Below are positions 1-4,555 of a DNA stretch of 11,087 bases, one piece after another. Where the stretch lies: the NCBI GenBank assembly GCA_023245565.1, contig JAHFKB010000031.1, positions 1 to 11,087 of the forward strand, written 5' to 3'. Positions within the stretch are counted from its first letter, which is position 1. Every line of letters starts with the position of its first letter. Position numbers and translations under genes: made by a program. This DNA comes from an archaeon (GTDB lineage Archaea > Nanobdellota > Nanobdellia > SCGC-AAA011-G17 > GW2011-AR18). The notes below the pieces were generated by a model. That model was not told the origin of the DNA, ran no database searches, and worked only from the letters and a program-made list of their open reading frames with translations.

Positions 1-75
1 GCTGTAAAAGAAAATAACTAGCTAATAAATGTTTTTGATTTAATGATGTTATTACATGCTAATGACAAGAATTGG

Positions 76-86
76 TTAATATATTA
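76..86 (+). promoter_or_regulatory. Candidate TATA box for the 135-704 gene
   Basis: TTAATATATTA is the best TATA-like stretch upstream of the first gene. A start about 25 bases downstream would give a leader of roughly 25-30 bases that includes the AGGTGA Shine-Dalgarno match at 125-130, four bases before the ATG at 135. The position is consistent, but A/T tracts are common here, so the call is weak. Confidence 0.35.
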
Positions 87-134
87 CATTGTGCCCAACC
101 ATAATAAGAGGACAATAAGGCCTTAGGTGATTGA

Positions 135-704
135 ATGTTTATACGTGTTAAAAAGGTGAAAAAAGCTGAAGAAATTTATGAATATGCTCATTTGGTTTCT
201 GGAGTTTGGAAAAAAAGAAGATTAAAACATTTTGAAAGTGGTAAGAAATTTGTTAAGTTTGATAATTCTGTACATAAATACTCTGGCTTATTGGGAAGAG
301 TTTATAGAGTACATGAAGATAAAAAGAATGTTGGTTTTGAGAATTATTTTGGAGATTTTAAAGAGTTTGTTGAAGATAATGATGTTGAAGAAATTTATAA
401 AAAATTAATTGGTTATGAATTGTTGTGTTCTGGATTTAATGATGTTAAGGGAATATTTGTTAAAGGCAATTTACATGTTGATCTTAATAGGTTTGTTGTA
501 CATGATGGGTGTAAAGATATTGTTATTAAGTTAAAGGATTTTAGTGGGTATTTATGTTCTTTAACTTTGAATAATTTATTTCAGATTAAAAAAATTGAGA
601 ATAGGTATGAAGGAGTTTACTTGTTGAAGAAATTGAAATCTATTGGAATTGAACTTAGTCCTGATGACTTTTATATTTTGGCTGGTAAGCTAATTAAAAA
701 ATAG
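135..704 (+). CDS. Unrecognised basic 189-residue protein
   Basis: The function is not recognised. The protein is soluble, rich in Lys, Phe, Tyr and Val, and has no membrane segment or signal peptide. Its first ~35 residues (MFIRVKKVKK, then YEYAHLVSGVWKKRR) and the later GRVYRV at about 54-59 recall a short beta-rich segment seen in small DPANN hypothetical proteins and at the N-terminus of IS1634-type transposases. This is a resemblance from memory. There is no DDE catalytic domain, and at 189 residues the protein is far too short to be such a transposase. The ATG at 135 is well supported by AGGTGA at 125-130, an exact match to the archaeal anti-Shine-Dalgarno. Codons end mostly in A or T, as in the rest of the window, so recent transfer is not evident. 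It is separated from the next gene by about 90-130 bases with their own TATA-like element. Confidence 0.8.
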   Translation: MFIRVKKVKKAEEIYEYAHLVSGVWKKRRLKHFESGKKFVKFDNSVHKYSGLLGRVYRVHEDKKNVGFENYFGDFKEFVEDNDVEEIYKKLIGYELLCSGFNDVKGIFVKGNLHVDLNRFVVHDGCKDIVIKLKDFSGYLCSLTLNNLFQIKKIENRYEGVYLLKKLKSIGIELSPDDFYILAGKLIKK

Positions 705-712
705 TGATTGAA

Positions 713-725
713 TTTTTATTTTCTT
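713..725 (+). terminator. T-rich archaeal-type terminator
   Basis: A T-rich run (T5, A, T4, C, T2) begins nine bases after the stop of the 135-704 gene. Archaeal RNA polymerase often terminates on such runs without a hairpin, and none is seen here. The A/T background limits certainty. Confidence 0.35.
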
Positions 726-734
726 GTCGATAAA

Positions 735-745
735 TATTTATATAG
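735..745 (+). promoter_or_regulatory. Candidate TATA box for the 793/836 gene
   Basis: TATTTATATAG fits an archaeal TATA box. Transcription starting about 25 bases downstream (near 767) would place the ATG at 793, with GGAG at 786-789, about 25 bases into the transcript. This supports 793 rather than 836 as the original translation start of the downstream gene. Confidence 0.4.
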
Positions 746-792
746 TCTTTTAATATTTTATTATTGTGGAAATTAATTCTAGATTGGAGCAA

Positions 793-852
793 ATGACGAT
801 TAGAGAAATAACTCTTACTGTTTTATTACTTAAAGATGGGAAATTTTTGTGA
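793..852 (+). other. Short reading frame, probable N-terminus of the gene continued at 836
   Basis: This 19-codon frame reads MTIREITLTVLLLKDGKFL and then stops at TGA 850-852. It has a GGAG at 786-789 and a TATA element at a proper distance, whereas the ATG at 836 has no Shine-Dalgarno sequence. Removing one G from the GGG at 838-840 would fuse the frame to the following one as ...LLLKDGNFCEVNLADY... That suggests a one-base frameshift (natural, programmed or an assembly error) rather than an independent peptide. Alternatively it is an upstream peptide overlapping and coupled to the 836 frame. Confidence 0.35.
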
Positions 853-1141
853 AGTTAATTTGGCTGATTATTTAAGCAGGGCTTCTAAAGTTTACCCTAG
901 ATTAAAAAACTGTTTTAGAAGAAGCAGTGATGGGACTTCTCCTGGAACAACAACTCTTCTAGATAGGACTTTAACTTTTATGCATATTGGAAGTTTTATT
1001 AATTATACACCAAGCTTTCAAAGATCTTATGTTACTAGACATGGGAGAAACCTTGGGATGAGAGATTTGGAAGAACGTTATGGTGCTAATATTTTAGATG
1101 AATTAAGACCTTTTGCAGAATATGTTTGGAGTTTTAAATAA
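836..1141 (+). CDS. Unrecognised 101-residue protein, start uncertain, possibly frameshifted
   Basis: The function is not recognised. The protein looks soluble, with a mixed charged and aromatic composition (LADYLSRASKVYPRLKNCF, then TLTFMHIGSF, then MRDLEERYGANILDELRPF). It has no transmembrane stretch or metal-binding motif. Codon choice matches neighbouring genes, so the frame is likely coding. The ATG at 836 lacks an RBS, and a stop lies in the same frame at 809-811, so the frame cannot extend far upstream. A short frame starting at 793, with an RBS, joins this one if a single base is removed near 838-840. The true protein may therefore be about 115 residues. The gene ends two bases before the end of the convergent gene at 1144-1779, so transcripts from the two strands probably overlap at their 3' ends. 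Confidence 0.6.
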   Translation: MGNFCEVNLADYLSRASKVYPRLKNCFRRSSDGTSPGTTTLLDRTLTFMHIGSFINYTPSFQRSYVTRHGRNLGMRDLEERYGANILDELRPFAEYVWSFK

Positions 1142-1143
1142 AA

Positions 1144-1779
1144 TTATTCGTAAATTATTGCTGGGCGAAACCTATATCCGCAGCCGCCATAGTAACTAAA
1201 ATTTATAGTTCTTTGGCCCGACTGCATTTTAAAACTTACATTAATGATCATTCCTTCTTCATTGGGGGGGTCGTATGCGAATCTTTGTCCCTCTTTATTT
1301 GGCTTTGTTGGTATTCCTTGTCTATTGACATCAAATAAATTAACGCTGGCTGTTTCCATTAAGCAATCTTCTATCTTTTCTATATTTTGAGCGATTAGTT
1401 CTTTTCCTTTTAATTTGTGATTATAATAAATTATTTTGTTTTTTGCATCTATTCTTGCATCTAACCATTCTTCATGGTGCATTCTTTTCTCTAAAATTTC
1501 TCTTATTTGTTGTTTATCTAATTTTATTCCTAAACCGCTATAGACTTTTTCGCCTTGACATAATAATTGCCAGAAATCTACCATCTGCCTGGGTGTTAAC
1601 ATTAAAGAACTTTCTTCTTGCAGGTTTTTGTTTGAATTTTCCCAAAGTTCTATATCTCTTTTTGGTGTTGCAGATACAAGTAAATCTGGATAAGAATAAC
1701 TTCCATAATCTCTTCCTTCTAAAATTATGAAACTACTTAAATATCTTGAAATTGCTTTTCCTGGACTTCTGATTCTCAT
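1144..1779 (-). CDS. Unrecognised 211-residue protein with LTPRQ motif and GYRFRPA end
   Basis: No firm function can be given. Visible landmarks are LMLTPRQMVDFWQLL (about 59-73), HEEWLDARI (about 102-110), YYNHKL (about 118-123), a VNRQGIP turn (about 151-157), and a C-terminal end rich in Tyr, Gly and Phe (YYGGCGYRFRPAI, about 196-208). From memory these landmarks occur in the same order in a hypothetical family found in DPANN archaea and CPR bacteria, whose C-terminus ends in a G-x-R-P-A motif somewhat like C-type-lectin or formylglycine-enzyme-like folds. That relation is tentative. There is no signal peptide or membrane helix. It starts 45 bases downstream of the lonB stop on the same strand, so it could be read through from lonB. 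No clear Shine-Dalgarno sequence precedes the ATG. Only a weak TTTTAAG element lies about 26 bases upstream. Confidence 0.75.
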   Translation of the reverse strand: MRIRSPGKAISRYLSSFIILEGRDYGSYSYPDLLVSATPKRDIELWENSNKNLQEESSLMLTPRQMVDFWQLLCQGEKVYSGLGIKLDKQQIREILEKRMHHEEWLDARIDAKNKIIYYNHKLKGKELIAQNIEKIEDCLMETASVNLFDVNRQGIPTKPNKEGQRFAYDPPNEEGMIINVSFKMQSGQRTINFSYYGGCGYRFRPAIIYE

Positions 1780-1818
1780 AAAAAATCTATTTTGGAAAAA
1801 CTTAAAAGTGTATCTTTT

Positions 1819-1834
1819 AAAGAATTAATTCTTT
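1819..1834. repeat. 16-bp perfect palindrome over the lonB stop codon
   Basis: AAAGAATTAATTCTTT is its own reverse complement and covers the TAA stop of lonB (1825-1827). It could form a small hairpin at the 3' end of the lonB message or bind a dimeric protein. The simple A/T-rich sequence makes chance occurrence quite possible, and no T-run follows it in the direction of lonB transcription. Confidence 0.3.
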
Positions 1835-3777
1835 TTTTCTAATTTCTTTAATATTTGTTTATTTTTTCCTTTCCAGACTAAAGTTTGTTTTAAAACTTCA
1901 CTAAAGTATTGTACTGGAATTATTTCTATTTTCTTTTTTTGTTCTTGTGAAAGAATTATATCATTAAAGTTTTCTTTTGGAACAATTACTCTTTTTATTC
2001 CTGCTTCTATTGCTGCTTCAACTTTTGCTGTAACTCCACCTATTGGAAGAACTTCTCCCCTTATTGATAATGATCCAGTCATTGCTGTGTCTTGTCTTAT
2101 TGGAATTTTTTTAAGTGCTGAAACAATTGCTGTTGCTACTGCTATTGAAGCTGAATCTCCTTCAACACCTGAACCTGCTGTGTATAAAAATTGAATAAAT
2201 ATGTCATATTTTTCTTTTATGTCTTCACTAAAATATTTTAGGATAATTGCTGAAACATTTTTTACTGCTTCTTTAGCAATGTCTCCAAGTTGTCCTGTAG
2301 CTACAAATTCTTCTTTTTGTCCACCTAATGTAACTTCTGATTCTATTGGAAGGACTAATCCTGAAAGTGCTGCACCGCTACCCATTACTGCTAGACCATT
2401 TATTCTTCCAATTCTAGAACCTTCAGTAATTATTAATTCATATTTTTTCTTATTTTCAATGTATTTATCTGCTAGTTGTTGTTCTAAGGGTCTAGCAAAT
2501 TGTTTTGATTTAATAACGTGTTCTCTTTCTACATATTTTGAATTTTTTTCTAGAGCAAAATCTCCTGCTGCCCTTACTAAACCACCTAATTCTCTTAATC
2601 TTACAGTTAATTTGTTAGAAATTCCAGCCATTTTTCTAGCTTCTTGAATTATTTCTTCTACTGCTTCTTTTGTAAAGTGAGGAATTCTTTTATCTTTTGA
2701 AACTTCTTGAGCTACAAACTGTGCAATTTTATTTTTATTTTCTTGGGAGTCTTCCATTGTTTCATTCATATAAACTTCATAACCATAACCTCTAATTCTA
2801 GATCTAAGTGCTGGGTGCATTTTTTCCATTGTTTCTAGATTTCCTGCTGCAGCTAAAATAAAATCACAAGGTACTGGTTCTGTTGCTACCATTGCTCCAG
2901 AAGATTTTTCTGATTGTCCTGTTATTTTATATTTTTTTTCTTGTAGTGCTGTTAAAAGTTCTTGTTGTGAGTGTTGATCTAGTAAAGCTATTTCATCAAT
3001 AAAAAGAACTCCTCCGTTTGCTTTATGAATCATTCCTGAAGAAATTCTTTCGTGTGCTGGTGTTCCTAATCCTCCAGACTGTAATGGGTCATGAAGACAA
3101 TCTCCAAGTAATGCTCCAGAATGTGCGCCTGTTGCATCTATAAATGGTGCATTTTTATATTCTGAAGAATCAACTAAAAGTTTTGGGATTTTGAATTTTT
3201 GTCCTCCTAATTTTTTATTTAAATTAATGAATAATAAAAAACCAACAAAAAAAATCATAGAACCTATTATTGATGCTGCAGCTAAAATATCTCCATATTG
3301 TTTTCTAATCCACCAAGGAGTTATTAATGTTATTAATAAAACTATGAATAATAAAATATTTGTATTTCTTGAGGATGATAAAGATTGAATTTTTAATTTT
3401 TTTACTAATTCTTTGCCTTTGGATTTTGGCATAACTCTTATTATTGGATTGTTTTCATCTTGATCGTTTGGAAAACACAATATGTCTATTAATTTTGTTG
3501 TTGAAAGTTGTTCTGCTAGTGCTTGTCCTAATAAACTTTTTCCTGTTCCTGGTTCTCCTATTAATAAAACATTTCTTCTTTGTTTTGAGGCTTTTTTTAT
3601 AATTTGTAGGCCTTCATCTTGACCAATAATTTGTTCAGAAATTGTGTTTGGTACTTTAATGTCTTCTGTTGTTTTATAAATTAAGGGTTTTGTTGTTTGT
3701 GTTTTTAATTTTGCGGTGTTGGTATTAGCTTGTTCTAATTTTATTTTTTGCTTAGAATTTTGAACTTTTTTTTTCAT
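1825..3777 (-). CDS. lonB: Membrane-anchored ATP-dependent Lon protease (archaeal LonB)
   Basis: AAA+ Ser-Lys protease that unfolds and degrades proteins at the inner face of the membrane; it is the main membrane protease of archaea. Residues 1-40 are a Lys/Thr/Gln-rich extension. The ATPase domain follows, with Walker A GEPGTGKS (74-81), Walker B GGVLFIDEI (255-263), sensor-1 Asn313, arginine-finger candidates Arg325/Arg327, and sensor-2 arginines near 393-395. Two hydrophobic helices (about 140-157 and 163-185) sit inside the ATPase domain between Walker A and B, the LonB hallmark. The C-terminal protease domain carries EGDSAS with catalytic Ser542 and GGVTAKVEAA with catalytic Lys585. At 650 residues it has normal LonB length and looks intact. 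There is no internal Met before 116, so the start is Met1. A TATA box about 26 bases upstream indicates a leaderless message, and the ATG is followed at once by nine A residues. Confidence 0.96.
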   Translation of the reverse strand: MKKKVQNSKQKIKLEQANTNTAKLKTQTTKPLIYKTTEDIKVPNTISEQIIGQDEGLQIIKKASKQRRNVLLIGEPGTGKSLLGQALAEQLSTTKLIDILCFPNDQDENNPIIRVMPKSKGKELVKKLKIQSLSSSRNTNILLFIVLLITLITPWWIRKQYGDILAAASIIGSMIFFVGFLLFINLNKKLGGQKFKIPKLLVDSSEYKNAPFIDATGAHSGALLGDCLHDPLQSGGLGTPAHERISSGMIHKANGGVLFIDEIALLDQHSQQELLTALQEKKYKITGQSEKSSGAMVATEPVPCDFILAAAGNLETMEKMHPALRSRIRGYGYEVYMNETMEDSQENKNKIAQFVAQEVSKDKRIPHFTKEAVEEIIQEARKMAGISNKLTVRLRELGGLVRAAGDFALEKNSKYVEREHVIKSKQFARPLEQQLADKYIENKKKYELIITEGSRIGRINGLAVMGSGAALSGLVLPIESEVTLGGQKEEFVATGQLGDIAKEAVKNVSAIILKYFSEDIKEKYDIFIQFLYTAGSGVEGDSASIAVATAIVSALKKIPIRQDTAMTGSLSIRGEVLPIGGVTAKVEAAIEAGIKRVIVPKENFNDIILSQEQKKKIEIIPVQYFSEVLKQTLVWKGKNKQILKKLEKKN

Positions 3778-3798
3778 TATGTAAAAAACTTATTTTAA

Positions 3799-3808
3799 TA
3801 TTTATAAA
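3799..3808 (-). promoter_or_regulatory. TATA box of lonB, leaderless promoter
   Basis: On the minus strand the sequence reads TTTATAAATA, a near-ideal archaeal TATA box, centred about 26-27 bases upstream of the first base of the lonB start codon at 3777. Transcription would then begin at or next to the ATG, giving a leaderless message, in agreement with the lack of a Shine-Dalgarno sequence. Confidence 0.65.
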
Positions 3809-3828
3809 TTTAGTTATTTGTTTTATGA

Positions 3829-3849
3829 AAAATGTAAAAATTAAAAAAA
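3829..3849 (-). terminator. T-rich terminator after the PRC-barrel gene
   Basis: Directly after the TAA of the PRC-barrel gene the minus strand carries runs of seven, five and four T separated by one to three other bases. This fits hairpin-free archaeal termination. It lies just upstream of the separate lonB promoter, which suggests the two minus-strand genes are separate transcription units, with possible read-through. Confidence 0.5.
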
Positions 3850-4110
3850 TTAAATCATTTCTTCTTCTGCTACAACTACAAAGTCACCTAAAGCAACAAC
3901 TGCAGAATAAGGAACTAATACTTCATTTTGTTTTGTTCTCTCTAAATCTAGTCCTTCACAATAACTTGTTGTGTTTCTTAGAGATAATTGTAAAATTTCT
4001 CCTGTTTTTGTTTCAAATATTAAATTATTAATTTCTCCAAAAACTTTTCCGCTTTTTGTAACTACTTTTTTACCTATTAATTGTTTAGAATTTCTTTTTT
4101 CTTCATCCAT
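3850..4110 (-). CDS. Stand-alone PRC-barrel domain protein
   Basis: Small soluble protein of 86 residues made of a single PRC-barrel, a beta-barrel fold used for protein-protein contact. The typical pattern is present: LIGKKVVTKSGKVFGEI (about 11-27), the strand ILQLSLR (about 39-45), and the closing VPYSAVVALGDFVVV (about 66-80). The tail is acidic (AEEEMI). In haloarchaea, stand-alone PRC-barrel proteins (CdpB1/CdpB2) work in FtsZ-based cell division through SepF and CdpA; other archaeal members are of unknown role, so this assignment is only a possibility here. The start at 4110 is supported by AAGGTG at 4116-4121 (minus strand), five bases before the ATG. It is transcribed away from the replication origin, divergently from cdc6. 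Confidence 0.9.
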   Translation of the reverse strand: MDEEKRNSKQLIGKKVVTKSGKVFGEINNLIFETKTGEILQLSLRNTTSYCEGLDLERTKQNEVLVPYSAVVALGDFVVVAEEEMI

Positions 4111-4140
4111 TTTAACACCTTTGATTATATGTTATAAGGT

Positions 4141-4152
4141 TATTTATAAATA
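4141..4152 (-). promoter_or_regulatory. TATA box of the PRC-barrel gene
   Basis: TATTTATAAATA is a perfect 12-bp palindromic TATA element centred about 36 bases upstream of the start codon at 4110. The expected transcript start near 4120 leaves a leader of about ten bases that would just contain the AAGGTG ribosome-binding site. Because the element is palindromic it does not by itself set direction; the position of the gene does. Confidence 0.6.
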
Positions 4153-4214
4153 TTTGTGTTTTTAAAATTATTTGTTTGAAAATTATTGTTTTTAATTTAA
4201 CCTTGATTTCGTGT

Positions 4215-4244
4215 GGACACACCCCCCTTTGTTTCTTATGGAAT
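4215..4244 (-). repeat. Origin recognition box A (left, inverted)
   Basis: Read on the minus strand the core is ATTCCATAAGAAACAAAGG (4244 down to 4226), followed by more G (six G in a row in all) and TGTGTCC. It matches the archaeal ORB layout: a TTCCA...GAAA partly palindromic half bound by the winged helix of Orc1/Cdc6, then a G-string contacted by the AAA+ part. This copy has the strongest G-string and faces away from the unwinding region. Confidence 0.8.
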
Positions 4245-4254
4245 GATTATTTTA

Positions 4255-4273
4255 GCTTGTTTGCGTTTGGAAC
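4255..4273 (-). repeat. Degenerate origin recognition box D
   Basis: On the minus strand GTTCCAAACGCAAACAAGC keeps TTCCA and G-AAACAA with one extra base but has lost the G-string. It sits 29 bases from box A in the same orientation, so it may be a weaker Orc1/Cdc6 site. Chance similarity cannot be excluded. Confidence 0.35.
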
Positions 4274-4333
4274 TGTATTTTTATGTTTTACTTGGTTTTT
4301 GGAGAAACTTACTAAAAATTTAGAAGTTTTGCG

Positions 4334-4398
4334 TTTTTTATATATTATATTATAAACTTTTCTATATTATATTATATATATTCTAAAAATATAAATTT
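4334..4398. other. DNA unwinding element
   Basis: Over about 65 bases only three positions are G or C; the rest is T/A steps such as TATATTATATTATA and TATATATA, which have low melting energy. It abuts origin box B on its right and lies inside the inverted pair of boxes. This is the expected place for strand opening by Orc1/Cdc6 and loading of the MCM helicase. Confidence 0.7.
4341..4376 (+). repeat. 14-bp direct repeat in the unwinding element
   Basis: TATATTATATTATA occurs at 4341-4354 and again at 4363-4376, a spacing of 22 bases or close to two helical turns. It may be only a low-complexity effect, or two same-face sites for a protein acting at the melting region. Confidence 0.5.
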
Positions 4399-4420
4399 TC
4401 CATTTGAAAAGAAGGAGTTG
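4397..4420 (+). repeat. Origin recognition box B (right, proximal)
   Basis: The core TTTCCATTTGAAAAGAAGG (4397-4415) is followed by AGTTG. It aligns without gaps to boxes A and C, and directly borders the A/T-rich unwinding element. Its G-string is the weakest of the three good copies. Confidence 0.7.
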
Positions 4421-4470
4421 CTCTCTTTCAGTGGTTGCTATAATTTTTATTCTAAGCTTCTTCTCAAAAC

Positions 4471-4500
4471 ATTCCAGAGGAAATGAAGGTGTAGGTGTGT
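4471..4500 (+). repeat. Origin recognition box C (right, distal)
   Basis: The core ATTCCAGAGGAAATGAAGG (4471-4489) is followed by TGTAGGTGTGT. It is close to the palindromic TTCCA-GTG-GAAA core known from euryarchaeal ORBs. Its first base is 74 bases (about seven helical turns) from that of box B, same strand. It lies about 20-50 bases upstream of the cdc6 TATA element, so the initiator may also repress or tune its own gene from here. Confidence 0.8.
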
Positions 4501-4517
4501 ATATTCAATGACAATAA

Positions 4518-4547
4518 TTTTTATATAATAAATAAGAGGTAAAGGTG
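4518..4547 (+). promoter_or_regulatory. cdc6 operon promoter and ribosome-binding site
   Basis: TTTATATAA at 4520-4528 is a good TATA box, and AAGGTG at 4542-4547 (with GAGGT at 4536-4540) is a Shine-Dalgarno match eight bases before the ATG at 4556. The two fit poorly together: a start 25 bases past the TATA box falls near 4550, which would remove the Shine-Dalgarno sequence from the message. Either the message is almost leaderless, or a further upstream promoter such as CTATAATTTTTA near 4438-4449 makes the longer leader. Confidence 0.5.
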
Positions 4548-4555
4548 TAAAAAAG

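Larger units (their letters stand above)
4200..4510. other. oriC: Chromosomal replication origin (oriC), archaeal Orc1/Cdc6 type
   Basis: The gene-free stretch between the divergent PRC-barrel gene and cdc6 holds the parts expected of an archaeal origin. There are three well-matched origin recognition boxes (one minus-strand on the left, two plus-strand on the right), a weaker fourth, and an almost pure A/T unwinding region between left and right boxes. Location directly upstream of cdc6 followed by the PolD genes is the arrangement known from Pyrococcus. The boxes share 13 invariant positions out of 19, hard to explain by chance in A/T-rich DNA since several are C or G. Outside the listed elements I see no RNA gene or coding frame of note in 4153-4555. 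Confidence 0.85.

Noticed and set aside
1..21. Possible C-terminal end of an upstream gene (frame ending AVKENN then TAG).
   Set aside because: Only six codons are visible and all three frames stop within about 20 bases, so coding cannot be shown.
1443..1730. Plus-strand open frame opposite the 211-residue gene; similar open frames lie opposite lonB and the PRC-barrel gene, and antisense to cdc6, DP1 and DP2.
   Set aside because: They are low-complexity Leu/Phe/Ser-rich or fragmentary shadows of conserved genes, without their own RBS support.
1144..1779. Diversity-generating retroelement target, suggested by the lectin-like C-terminus.
   Set aside because: No reverse transcriptase, template repeat or second copy of the 3' end is present in the window.
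4211..4222. GTGTGGACACAC as a hairpin or separate operator.
   Set aside because: Arms are only about four bases, and the bases belong to the outer tail of origin box A.
4153..4340. Short frames in the origin region, such as a ten-codon frame from an ATG near 4279.
   Set aside because: Very short, without RBS, and overlapping the origin boxes.
4426..4438. TTTCAGTGGTTGC as another origin box.
   Set aside because: It keeps CAGTGG but lacks GAAA and the G-string, with too many mismatches to the shared core.
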